This document shows, piece by piece, positions 22,251 through 31,640 of a DNA stretch of 64,000 bases. Under the pieces are notes generated by a model. The model saw only the letters and a list, made by a program, of their open reading frames with translations, did not search any database and was not told the DNA's origin. The first letter of the stretch is position 1; every line of letters starts with the position of its first letter. The translations under genes were made by a program, and so were the position numbers. This DNA is from Capronia americana (taxonomy: Eukaryota; Ascomycota; Eurotiomycetes; Chaetothyriales; Herpotrichiellaceae). The stretch lies in NCBI GenBank assembly GCA_016110215.1, contig JADWQD010000011.1, positions 930,001 to 994,000 on the forward strand. The letters are read 5' to 3'.

Positions 22251-23832
22251 ATTTCACCTGTTCTTTGCTTGCCTTCCCGTCTGGTTTGCTCCTGGCGGTC
22301 GGTACGTTTGCATTGACTGTCTTGCAGGCCCAATGCGCTGTCGCCAGCCAATCCGCGGTTGGGCTGTCTTTATGACTCTGGACGACGTCTACCAGAAGGT
22401 GCGATTTATTCCGAGATCTGGTCACCTGCACATGGGCAGTCGGAGGGCCAGGCTGAGGAGGGTTTGGACGGCGTGCTGGCGCTGATAGCGATAATGATAT
22501 CGATAACCTTGATAGCGCGAGCCGTGAGCCGTGACGCCAGGCTGATCGTGACGTGATGTTCACTTTGGTGTTCCTCGTGGGTGCCTCGCTCCGTCAAGAC
22601 GACTGGCGTATCCGTCCAAAGTTGTGTTTACTACCGGCGGGCGCCGTTGCATGTGCAAAAAGGACCGTCCAAGGCGATACTGTCAAAATGATGACACGGA
22701 TCGAACCATCTGACAGATAGCCAATTGATATGTATCCTACCCACGCTCGAAAAGGAGAACTTCAGCGTCTCGGGCAGCATCCGGCAATCTGCACACGTAT
22801 CACCTCACACCTGGCAGGCGTCAGGCCATCCCTTTAAGCAAAGCAGCCCCCCTTATCCCCTTGTTTATTTGTTCTCCAACGGCCCCGGGCCCCCGGAGCA
22901 TCGAGGATCGTCAGGGCTGAAAAAGGAATCTTGCCCCTCGCGAGCTGATCCCAATCGCGGCAACATGGCTATCTTACAAAGCCGCAAGCCGGCCTCTCAC
23001 TGGGTACAGATGGGGCACCAAAATGCACAGTAAGGCACAAAGACAGCGCCCAGCAGCTCCCAAGTCAACACGGTGACGTCCCCTACTCGTTTCTGTGAAC
23101 CGAACACGGAGCGTACGCGGCTACTCTCGTCGCCCCCTCGCCATCTTGCATTCACCATTCGCCCTGTGAGGAGCGAGAAGGTTCCCTGCAGATTGTGGCG
23201 TAACCGCACCCGCAACCGCATTGTGCCGTCTGCCATCCCACCCTGCTCGATGTGCTTGGGCGCCTTTAGCTGCTCTGGGAAAGTCTACTCGGAGCGATGG
23301 TACCTCAGCAGACGTAGTTCTCTTAGCCCAATAGAGCCTCCGCGCTCTTCTGAGATGCCGACCCGTTGGACAGAATGACACAAACGAAAGATACCACAGA
23401 TTGCAATTGGGTGTCGTGCCACCAGCTCGGAAGCACGGTGCCGTCGAGAAACTTTATTGACCTAACTATTCCGTAGAAGCACCGCCGAAGCAGGCTAGAA
23501 CTTCAGGTTGACAGAAGCCATCCTCCACCCATTCGGTATCTCGGCACTGTCCGTGAACTTGGAGCCAGCTACATAAGCTTCCACCAGACGGTGCTCGATT
23601 GTCACTGCCAGCTGTTTGTGACGAATCTGACATGCTGAAGGAGGTTGTCGTCGCGTAATCATACATGACCGCATCATGGACTCCTTCACAGGATGAAAGC
23701 TTCTTGGAGTTCTGGGCGCCGTCCATGGTCGAAGCGGAATTGCTGGCGTTCTCTTCCCCTCGACCGGGCAAAGCTTGGTCGCAAATGGCGAAGCTTTTCT
23801 TCTACAGTAAGGCTGAAACGTTCGCACTCGGT
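22251..23832. other. Spacer between creD and creC
   Basis: 1.6 kb with the promoter of creD at its left end and the 3' UTR of creC at its right end. The frames at 22135-22563 (minus) and 22175-22375 (plus, hydrophobic) overlap each other, lack ATG-proximal or domain support, and are not annotated. Confidence 0.5.
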
Positions 23833-26033
23833 TCAAGGCCTTGGCTTTTCCGATAAGTCGATCTGACTGCTATTGGGCGCTTCTCGGGGGCGATTCCAGG
23901 TACGCAAGTGTCCTGCGAAATTGTAAGTATATTACACGGCACCCCTGTTGTCGAAAGGCGGAACTGGATGGATATATACCTTCATTGCAAGATGTGATGA
24001 TGCAGTCCTGCTCGAAGGCAAGGCCGCTTAGTGGGTGATCATCGAGCTTCTTGGACTGTCGAGCGCGTGTCAGTGAATAGTAGGACAGCGGCCTGTCTGA
24101 CCATATCGGCGCGAACATACCATCACAGGAGGCAAAAGTGCTGTCCGAGCCCTCGGTTCGACAGGATGATTCAAGAATTCAGATTCATCCACGGCCTCCA
24201 CTTGAACAAAACTCCCGGTCCGATTCGAATCAGATCTGATGCGATTGACGATGCCCGTACTTTCTGTCCTTTGACGGAGTAATGATATTGATTGCGTTGA
24301 AATACTGCCTCGGGTCCTGGCAGTTACCTGGATCGCCGTGTTAGCTGCGACAATTGTTGCCTGTCGGGCACAGATTGACTTACGCCTTTCGGGCGGTGAA
24401 GCATGCCGACGCTGAAGTCCCACAATAGGAGCTTACAGTCGTCGCCTACACTGCCAAAGCGGTAGGTCCTTTCGTCGCAGCGCCACGGATCAAACGCCAC
24501 GGCAGTGACCCACGAATCGTGGCCATGACATCGAGCAATGATCTGACGTTCAGGGAGTGACCAAATAGTTACAAGATCGTCTTGGCCCCCAGTGAGCACG
24601 TATTTTCCGTCAGGCGACCAGCATACACAGGTAAATCCGCCATAATAGGACGAGTATATATCGGTCAGCCTGGCGAGAGTCAGTCCACCTTCCGAAACAG
24701 CACAGGGTCGACGGTGGTCCACATACCTCTCCTGGGGATAGTCGATTATACGGAGGAAGCCATCGTCTCCGACCACGGCAAGATGTTTACTGTCGGGTGA
24801 AAATGCGAAGTCGGTGATAGTCTGATTGGAGATTTTCCAGCAAGCTACGGGGTTTGCCTTTTGATTCGACGAGTTCACACTCTTACTGATGGCCAGCGTT
24901 GATTGGTCCTCGTCTTCGATACTGATCGCTTCGTCTATCAGCTCTTCCGAGACGAAAGGCGCATCTTCCTTCTCCTTGTCGTAGACGATCAGGGTCCCAT
25001 CCATGTGGGCTGCCAGAAAGAGATTCTCGGATCCAGGAATCCATTTTATGGTGGAGACAGCAGAGCTGTTGATCATGCCGTTCTTGTTGATGCGAGCATA
25101 TTTCTGCGATATGGGCTCGTACCAAATGATGTCGCTTGCCGAGGAGCCCATCACAATGTCCATGTGCGTCGAGTGCTTGGTCAAGCTGTTTATATCGTGG
25201 CACAGCATGTGAGCCTTGGTGAAGAGGATCTTGGTCATCGGGTCCTGCTTGGAGCTGGAAGAGAGGTCCAGCCACTGAAACGCCCGGTTTATGTTGACAA
25301 AAGCAAAGGTTCCACCCTGGTCCCGTTCTTGGAGCTTCTTGGCCAGCGACTCGTGGGGTATGACTCGCGAGACAAACGAGGAATTGCTTTTGATGATGTT
25401 GTTCTTCGGTTTGCGGCGCTTGAGCCCATCTCGAGTCATGAGCGGAGAAAGCGCGGCATTGCCCTCACCAAACGGTCGGACCGTGCTCGACTTGCTGCTG
25501 CCATTCTGAGATGCCGCAGGATTGCTGGTGTCGCTGCCGGTCTCGATGGATATCCTTGGCTCCTTCTCAATCTCCTTGATTTCCTTCACATCTTCCATCT
25601 TCTTGGGCTCCTTGCTCTCTTTGGAATTGTTCAACCCCAGCGATCTCCATCGCAACAGGCTGCTCGTCGCTGTGGTGGTTCTGTACAGGTCGGTATTGAT
25701 TTGCTTCGGGTTCAACGACACTAGCGACAGCTTGACACCACTAGTTGGAGGAGCGACGCTCGTTGCGAGCGGGTTGGGGTTGATAACAGGAGCTTCTGAC
25801 GGATGCGGAGGTGGGGTTGCTAATTGCAAGTCATCTCGCAAGACATAGGTACCTTCGCCGGCCTGGAAGGTGTATTCTGGTCCTTCGCGAGTGGTCAGAG
25901 TATTCGCAGTCTCGAGGGTTGTTGCAACCAAGCCGCTGCTGGTGGGATAGCGAGGTGGAGGGGGGATGGCACTGCGCACCAGCAATCAGCGGAAAGCCAG
26001 CGGTATTGGGTGAGGAGATCAAACATACAACAT
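23833..26033 (-). CDS. creC: WD40 protein CreC, partner of the CreB deubiquitinase
   Basis: Six-exon model: 26033-26029, 25971-24727, 24669-24384, 24327-24121, 24055-23980 and 23912-23833; 632 aa. In Aspergillus, CreC binds and stabilises the deubiquitinase CreB and is needed for carbon catabolite repression; WDR20 and WDR48 are the animal counterparts. Matching segments include GTYVLRDDLQLATPPPHPSE, RRKPKNNIIKSNSSFVSRV, FVNINRAFQWLDLSSSSKQ, DIIWYEPISQKYARINKNG and WSPDGKYVLTGGQDDLVTIW, then LLLWDFSVGMLHRPK and DCIITSCNEGHLRTWNRP at the end. At least five WD repeats are visible. The long frame at the 5' end has only a TTG; a five-nucleotide exon (ATGTT) plus a 57-nt intron (GTATGT...CAG) gives MFAIPPPPRYP, a good CreC-like start. 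The intron at 24726-24670 is 57 nt, in frame and stop-free; removing it gives the expected YPQER-LTDIYSSYYGGF. Confidence 0.93.
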
Positions 26034-26539
26034 AGCGAGCGGTGTCGGTTGAGGGTAGAGGTTGTCGCGCGCGTCGGAAGAGCAGCTCACTCGCACGAGG
26101 TATGAGAAGATGCGTACTTGCAAGGTGGAAAACGGAAGATGCTGGGGTGGTGGTGGAGTGAGAGGTGAGCGTAGCAGTGGCAGCGACCGGGTTTCCACAC
26201 GCAGGCACACGATAGGCGCGCCTCGGCCTTCGCCCAACCTTCTCCCGGCTCCCTGGAGCGTTTCTCGGTGGGTCCCCCTTGGATGCGGGGGCGCTGCGCT
26301 CCTGGGTCCGCACTTTATCCAAAAGGTCGAGCTACTGGGTTGCTCTTGGTTCAAATTGTGACGGGTAGCTGCCGCTGAGCTCGCCAGAGAGCGCCGTCGC
26401 CCTACAGCTGCTAGTGCTTTCGGCAGTTCGTGGCCCTGAAGCCGTCGTCCGAAGGTCTAACGCACAGAACAGCGATTGTAGCTCCCAGAGTAGATGGTTG
26501 CGGGTTCACGTGCTTGTGTCCTGTAAACGACGGCCACCA
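26034..26539. other. Spacer between the roadblock-like gene and creC
   Basis: About 500 bp that must carry the creC promoter and 5' UTR on the minus strand. No coding feature or clear TATA box was recognised. Confidence 0.5.
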
Positions 26540-27058
26540 TTATATATCGTCCGGCCATCTCAAGGCAGATAGTTCAGCTCGCAAGGCGTTGACAAGTTCC
26601 TGGCTGACGCTCTCGAGATCCTCCCGGACTTGCTGCGACTCAGTGTCTCCTTCATCTCCATTCTCTTCTCCCTGCTCCTCAAGCCGCGCCGAGCCGTTGG
26701 TAGCCAACTGCTCTTGATCTGAAGTATGTCCATTCTGCAACGATGTAGCTTTTTTGGGTTCCGGCCCGGTCACGCTCAGCAGCACCCGGTCTGCAACGGG
26801 GGCAATCACAGATATAGCTCCGTTGTTCTGGGCTTCAAACACAAGCATGTCTTCGGAAGCTATCGTATAGGCGGTCGCCATCGTTGTAGATTCCGTGCGG
26901 ATCTGTTTGATCTTGGGAGCCTGGTGTCTATATGCGTAGGCGAGGATAGACCCATTCGCGGCGGAGACCAAGAGCGACGAGACATGGTCGCTCCAGGAGA
27001 GCGCGTCCTCTAGGAGTGACGATAAGCGATCCGAGTCGAGCATAAAGACTCGATTCAT
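26540..27058 (-). CDS. Small roadblock/LC7 (LAMTOR/EGO-like) domain protein
   Basis: Single exon, 172 aa from the ATG at 27058; a second in-frame ATG lies at 27043, and the frame is open upstream only to a GTG. The first 110 residues look like a roadblock/LC7 fold: an N-terminal helix (LSSLLEDALSWSDHVSSLLV), a strand with SAANGSILAYAYR, a segment with TTMATAYTIASEDMLVFEAQ, then SVIAPVADRVLLSVTGPE. Fungal proteins of this kind include components of the vacuolar EGO/Ragulator complex that ties Rag GTPases to TORC1. A charged, Glu-rich linker (about 115-150) leads to a C-terminal helix ending ALRAELSALRWPDD. Assignment to one named subunit is not possible by eye. It lies between creC and an arrestin-like gene on the same strand. 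Confidence 0.65.
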   Translation of the reverse strand: MNRVFMLDSDRLSSLLEDALSWSDHVSSLLVSAANGSILAYAYRHQAPKIKQIRTESTTMATAYTIASEDMLVFEAQNNGAISVIAPVADRVLLSVTGPEPKKATSLQNGHTSDQEQLATNGSARLEEQGEENGDEGDTESQQVREDLESVSQELVNALRAELSALRWPDDI

Positions 27059-27562
27059 GATCAGTGCGGCTGGTGACGGCGCAGCAAGCGTTTTCGCGGT
27101 GGGATGAAGAGCTATCGAAAAGTTGACAGCTGCAGCCGCGACACGCCTGTCCCACCTCACTTTGGGGCTGTCCACACATGTGCCGCTTTAATGCGCTTTG
27201 ATGCGCTTTACGTCATCGAAGCCAATCGGCAATGTTATGCTTCACAGTAGAAGTGAGAATACGGTGAACGGTACAAATCCTCGCGCCAAAATGTTCAATC
27301 CATACATTGACAACCACAACCTAACAATACTCGGTACATCCTGACCCGTGATTCCCCCAAGCCAGCTCAAGCACTTCGGTGCACTGAGTGGTAGGAAGGA
27401 AAATCAGCCCATGTGGCGATGGCTTTGACCGTCAGTCACGACGTCTCGTCTACTCCTCTCCGCCACTGAAGCTACAGTGATCCGTCTCCTGATTCGAAAC
27501 AGGCTGTATTGCCTTAATCAACGGGAGATACAGAGAAGGCCGTGGACAGACCATCAAACAAC
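27059..27562. other. Spacer between roadblock-like and arrestin-like genes
   Basis: 504 bp holding the roadblock-like gene's upstream region and the arrestin gene's 3' end. Nothing else was recognised. Confidence 0.5.
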
Positions 27563-28831
27563 TCATTCTCCATATGCTGGTAGATCTGCACAATATTCGT
27601 CCTCCTCAGGTATCGACGAGAACGACGTGAGCGCGTGTTCGCTCATCTCATGCCCTGGTGTTGAACTCTGCGGTCTGGAGACTACCACGAAGGGTATCTT
27701 GTCGAAAGCGAATCTGAAACGATGTCCGGTATACTCCAGGGTGAATTTAAGCTGTAGGCAGTGGGCGCGAAAGACGTTCTGGGTCGAGAAGTCCGGCACT
27801 GTCGACGGAGGCAGACATAAGTTTGCGACTTGGCCCAGGTTTAGGATGGCAGTTGGCGAGGCTTCTCGCTCCGCGGTGTACCTGGGAAGCCCGCAGCTGT
27901 CCACACTGTCGGTTACTTCCACGTCGCAAGAACCACGGCCTAACAAGGTGCGTTTTGATTCGTGCCGATCCTGGCCCGCAACGCGCACGGCTGTGTTAAC
28001 CACGATCCATGCCGCGAAGCATCTGAGTCGAACGGAAGACATCGCGGGTTCCATGTCCTCTGGGTCATTAATCTCGCCCCGCCCCTGAAGTTGACGAAAT
28101 ACTGACACAAACATTGGGATAGGGTCTTCCGACATGCATTGGAACCTTTTCGGCACGAGCAAGCTGAGACGTACTTCCTGGGAAGCAGCGTTGACAACCC
28201 TTTGAGGATTGTGGCGTATCAGCGACGCAGCTCGATTTCTCAATGACCCTGCAAAGCTTCGAATGCGGCAATCATGGTTATAGACTCGGTCTGCGCGACC
28301 GTCCTCCAGTTCTAGGATTGGTTTCCCGCCTGGTTGCCGTACGGTAATCGATCTCGACACATGGAGATCGCTGCTGAAGACGATGTTCTGGTTCTCTCGC
28401 GGGCGAATCAGCCTTGCCTCTAGCACATACTCGACGCCACAGTGGAACGAGCCAAAGTAGCTCATCGATGACGGAAGCGACTGATTGAGGGAACATCCTG
28501 AGGCCCGCCGATGGTCGGATAAACGCGTGTCCATGCATCTTGGGACTTGAAAAACGAACGGCCAGACATATGTTCCTCTCCGATGAGTGTATTTTCCACG
28601 GTACAAATTGTGCCGATGGAAAAACAGGTATTGGGACGACTTATAGTCCGAGTTCGACGCAACGCTCCCATAGCAATTAGGCAAGAAGACGTAGCTCCGC
28701 ACCATGAAAGAAATGTCGACCTCGCCGATAGATTGATCGGTGCACATGACCAACTTGACGATACCCGGGACAAGGTCGCCAGGAGGGTAAACGTGGCCCG
28801 TCGGATTCGAGAGAGTGATGGATAAAGACAT
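27563..28831 (-). CDS. Arrestin-like (Arrestin_N) domain protein
   Basis: Single exon, 422 aa. I chose the ATG at 28831 because SLSITLSNPTGHVYPPGD is the usual first beta strand of fungal arrestin-like proteins; the frame extends 46 codons further upstream without recognisable content. The N-terminal half holds GIVKLVMCTDQSIGEVDISF, a YLFFHRHNLYRGKYTHRRG block, YVWPFVFQVPRCMD, and a GSFHCGVEYVLEARLIRP segment, all arrestin-N features. The C-terminal half is an arrestin-C-like beta region (VRLSLLVPKRFQ, then LQLKFTLEYTGHRF). It ends in DLPAYGE, an LPxY variant that might contact a WW-domain ligase. A role as a trafficking adaptor is inferred; cargo is unknown. It is far more divergent than the CreD gene seven kilobases away. 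Confidence 0.7.
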   Translation of the reverse strand: MSLSITLSNPTGHVYPPGDLVPGIVKLVMCTDQSIGEVDISFMVRSYVFLPNCYGSVASNSDYKSSQYLFFHRHNLYRGKYTHRRGTYVWPFVFQVPRCMDTRLSDHRRASGCSLNQSLPSSMSYFGSFHCGVEYVLEARLIRPRENQNIVFSSDLHVSRSITVRQPGGKPILELEDGRADRVYNHDCRIRSFAGSLRNRAASLIRHNPQRVVNAASQEVRLSLLVPKRFQCMSEDPIPMFVSVFRQLQGRGEINDPEDMEPAMSSVRLRCFAAWIVVNTAVRVAGQDRHESKRTLLGRGSCDVEVTDSVDSCGLPRYTAEREASPTAILNLGQVANLCLPPSTVPDFSTQNVFRAHCLQLKFTLEYTGHRFRFAFDKIPFVVVSRPQSSTPGHEMSEHALTSFSSIPEEDEYCADLPAYGE

Positions 28832-29760
28832 CGAAGACCGTCCAAGGCTTCGTAGGGGCTGTTGTTCAAAGCTGATGGATTGGATTCTGCGACATTGCTC
28901 TTCGAAGCAACAATACTCTCCTTTGCAAGATGGACATATCAGTGAAGCGGTGGCACAAGAAAAAGGCAAGAATCGAGTCCGTCACCGCATGTCCTGCTAA
29001 GTCGAATATCTACTCGGACCCATCAGCAGTCCATCAAGGTCAACGGATCGCGTGCATTTCATCATCAAGCTTTCTCCGGGATGGACAGACTTCTCGCCAG
29101 GCCAGGATCAGGATCAGCAAAAGTGCGACCAGCGGCTGGTGCCGGATAAATCACGCAAAACGCTCCCGCCTCGTGATCGCAACCGTTACAGAGGGAAGGG
29201 GAAAGGATTGCTCAGGGGAGGAGGGCGGTTGTGGCAGCTTGGTATGAATGGGACGCATCACTTGCTCAAACAGAAGTGTGAACCTCCGTGGTCATCAGGT
29301 TATCCGGGAGCGGCTACACGATCCCTTGACTTCCACGCACCAGGCAAAACCACGCGACTCAAGCGCGATACTACCCAGAGAATGGCGATTTATCCACAGT
29401 GAATTTCAGCAATTCCGGGGTGTTGAAGAGACATGTCCGGTTTGTGATCCGTCCTAGCCGCCCTTGCCGTGCCGAATGTGTCGACGACTCAGGGAGGTTC
29501 CGACCTTCAGCACGATCATCCACTGACGTCAAACGATATGAAATAGGCATTGGAAATGAGATTTGCCAATATCCCACTCATGCACGTCCAATAGCACTAA
29601 TCCGGCCATCGCGCAACTCAGAGTCTTCAATGCTGCCTCCAGAGATTCGACTGCTGAATGTGTGTCACGGCTTTTCCTTTCAGGCCGAAGCACATCATCC
29701 TATCTTCCCATACACAAAGGCAGAGCCATCAACAGCACAGCTAGCCACCGTGGGACCGAC
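28832..29760. promoter_or_regulatory. Divergent intergenic promoter region (arrestin-like / fluoride exporter)
   Basis: About 930 bp between the minus-strand ATG at 28831 and the plus-strand ATG at 29761. The fluoride-exporter frame is open back to 29563, but no ATG lies there in frame before 29761. No defined motif was identified. Confidence 0.4.
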
Positions 29761-31206
29761 ATGGACAGCCTGGAAAGACGGCAATCGAGGAGAACGGAGA
29801 GGCGACGATCAAGGTCGGAAGGCAATGAGGCCCAACTCACAGAACTGGCCATTCCTCCACCTGCGCCCCAGACCGAAGACATACGTGACACATACGAGAG
29901 AGAAGAGCGAAAGGCGAGGAGAGCATCCTCCAGACAGCAGGGCGGCGATGATCCCGATGCAGAATTGACAGAGCTTGCTGTGCCTGCTCCCGTCTCTCGT
30001 CAACGCTCGGCAGATGAGGAAGCTGGTCCTCCAACGCCACCGCCCACCGCTCCTTTGCAGGGCGAGGGTTTTACCAGCTCCAACGACTCATCGTTGACAC
30101 AGCTCGAGGAAAAGCCCTCAGCATCAAAGGGAGCTGGCCTCATTAACACGGAACTTTGCACCATCAGCTGGCTGGTACTCTTTGCTATTCTAGGGACGCT
30201 AGCCCGACTTGGTGTGCAAGCTCTAACGACATATCCTGACGCTCCCTTCCCATCGACGGTGCTGTGGGCCAATCTTGGGGGTTCGCTGTTTCTGGGCTTT
30301 CTCCTGGAGGATCGGCGCCTGTTTCGCTACACCGTGGAGATCCCGGTCGAATCAGGAGACCACAAAGGTGAAATCGACAGAACGAAGAAGACCTATCCAC
30401 TGTATATCGGGCTGGCAACTGGGTTCTGCGGCAGCTTTACATCTTTCTCGACGTTCATTACGGACGCGTTTCTTGCCCTCACAAATGCCCTCCCCTCGCC
30501 GTCTCCAACGTCGCCATACCACACCGTTGCCCAAAATGCGATCCATTCCAGGAATGGCGGATATTCTTTCCTGGCCACAACGGGTATCCTCATTGTACAG
30601 CCGGCTGTCAGTCTAGCGGCGCTCAAGACCGGTGCCCATATGGCCATTGCAGCTGAACCAGTTCTGCCAGGCCTGTCGATGAGAATGCTCCACCGCGTGC
30701 TCGACCCCTTCTCGATCCTTCTCGGCTGGGGTGCCTGGCTGGGCGCCGTGCTCCTCTGCATATGGCCTCCACAACATGATTGGCGTTACCGAGCGACGTT
30801 CTCAGTCGCGTTCGCACCACCTGGCGCGCTCCTACGCTTCTACCTCTCCAAGCACCTCAATGCTCGTATCGCCTCCTTCCCTCTGGGGACATTCATTGCC
30901 AACATCTCCGGAACCATGATAGAGGGCATGTGCATGGACTTGCAACACTCGCGCACGATAGTGGCCAACGTGCCGGGTGTGGATGCTGCGACATGTGCCG
31001 TCCTGCAGGGCGTGATGTTCGGCTTCTGTGGCTGCGCCACGACCGTGAGCACGTGGGTGGCGGAGCTGAACGGGCTGAGAAGGAGACATGCGTGGTTCTA
31101 TGGCTTGACCAGCGTTGCCGTGGCCTTGGCTTTCCAAGTGGTGATAATGGGCAGCATGGGCTGGACGGTCGGCTTCGACCAGCATTGCCAGGTCAGAGCA
31201 CCATAA
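29761..31206 (+). CDS. fex1: Fluoride export protein, tandem CrcB/FEX type
   Basis: Single exon, 481 aa from the ATG at 29761. The membrane part consists of two CrcB-like halves, as in eukaryotic FEX. Half 1 has GTLARLGV, VLWANLGGSLFLGFLLEDRR and GLATGFCGSFTSFSTF. Half 2 has PPGALLRFYLSKHLN, PLGTFIANISGTMIEG and GVMFGFCGCATTVSTW. These carry the Asn and the Phe/Thr/Ser residues that line the fluoride paths in the family. Function: passive export of fluoride across the plasma membrane, protecting metabolism. The roughly 130-residue N-terminal tail is charged and holds two copies of LTELA(I/V)PxP, followed by a weaker SLTQLEEKP. Length exceeds yeast FEX1 (about 375 aa) because of this tail and an inserted loop of about 30 residues after the first FSTF motif. 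Confidence 0.93.
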   Translation: MDSLERRQSRRTERRRSRSEGNEAQLTELAIPPPAPQTEDIRDTYEREERKARRASSRQQGGDDPDAELTELAVPAPVSRQRSADEEAGPPTPPPTAPLQGEGFTSSNDSSLTQLEEKPSASKGAGLINTELCTISWLVLFAILGTLARLGVQALTTYPDAPFPSTVLWANLGGSLFLGFLLEDRRLFRYTVEIPVESGDHKGEIDRTKKTYPLYIGLATGFCGSFTSFSTFITDAFLALTNALPSPSPTSPYHTVAQNAIHSRNGGYSFLATTGILIVQPAVSLAALKTGAHMAIAAEPVLPGLSMRMLHRVLDPFSILLGWGAWLGAVLLCIWPPQHDWRYRATFSVAFAPPGALLRFYLSKHLNARIASFPLGTFIANISGTMIEGMCMDLQHSRTIVANVPGVDAATCAVLQGVMFGFCGCATTVSTWVAELNGLRRRHAWFYGLTSVAVALAFQVVIMGSMGWTVGFDQHCQVRAP

Positions 31207-31640
31207 CAACGACGCATCAATATCACAGCATGCATGCGAGAATAACAACACATTAACATCAACATCACAAGTATGAATGATAGACCACTTTCTTATTAGA
31301 AGGCACAAAATCATGGGTTGACAGCAGAGTAGAGCAGAGCAGAGTAGAGCAGGACAAGGAAGGCACGAACCACGGAATGACTACACAACGAAAAGTCACT
31401 TTTAGCTTAGAAAAAAGAGACTCACCTTTCCCAAATCCTGGCGCCGGCTGGCTGATCTACGAGGAGAAGAGAGCACTCAATGTACACGAGAGTGACCTCG
31501 GATTCTGATCACCTTATTCCCACTTTGTCAGGACAGCTCACTTGCCGATGCTTCCTACAGTCTCTGTATGTATGGATGTATGGATGTATGGATGTATGTA
31601 TGTATGGATGTGTTTGGTGACTACTGAGCGAAGTCAATGG
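31207..31640. other. Convergent 3' spacer
   Basis: Between the converging fluoride exporter and Zn2Cys6 genes. Contains AGAGC/AGAGT repeats near 31326-31352 and the GTATGGAT repeat listed separately; no gene. Confidence 0.6.
31566..31612. repeat. (GTATGGAT)n / GTAT microsatellite
   Basis: Roughly six units of GTATGGAT and GTAT in tandem, 30 bp beyond the stop of the minus-strand regulator gene. Confidence 0.9.

Noticed and set aside
22135..22563. Minus-strand frame and an opposing hydrophobic plus-strand frame (22175-22375)
   Set aside because: They overlap each other, neither has splice or domain support; the hydrophobic one is the complement of a low-complexity stretch.
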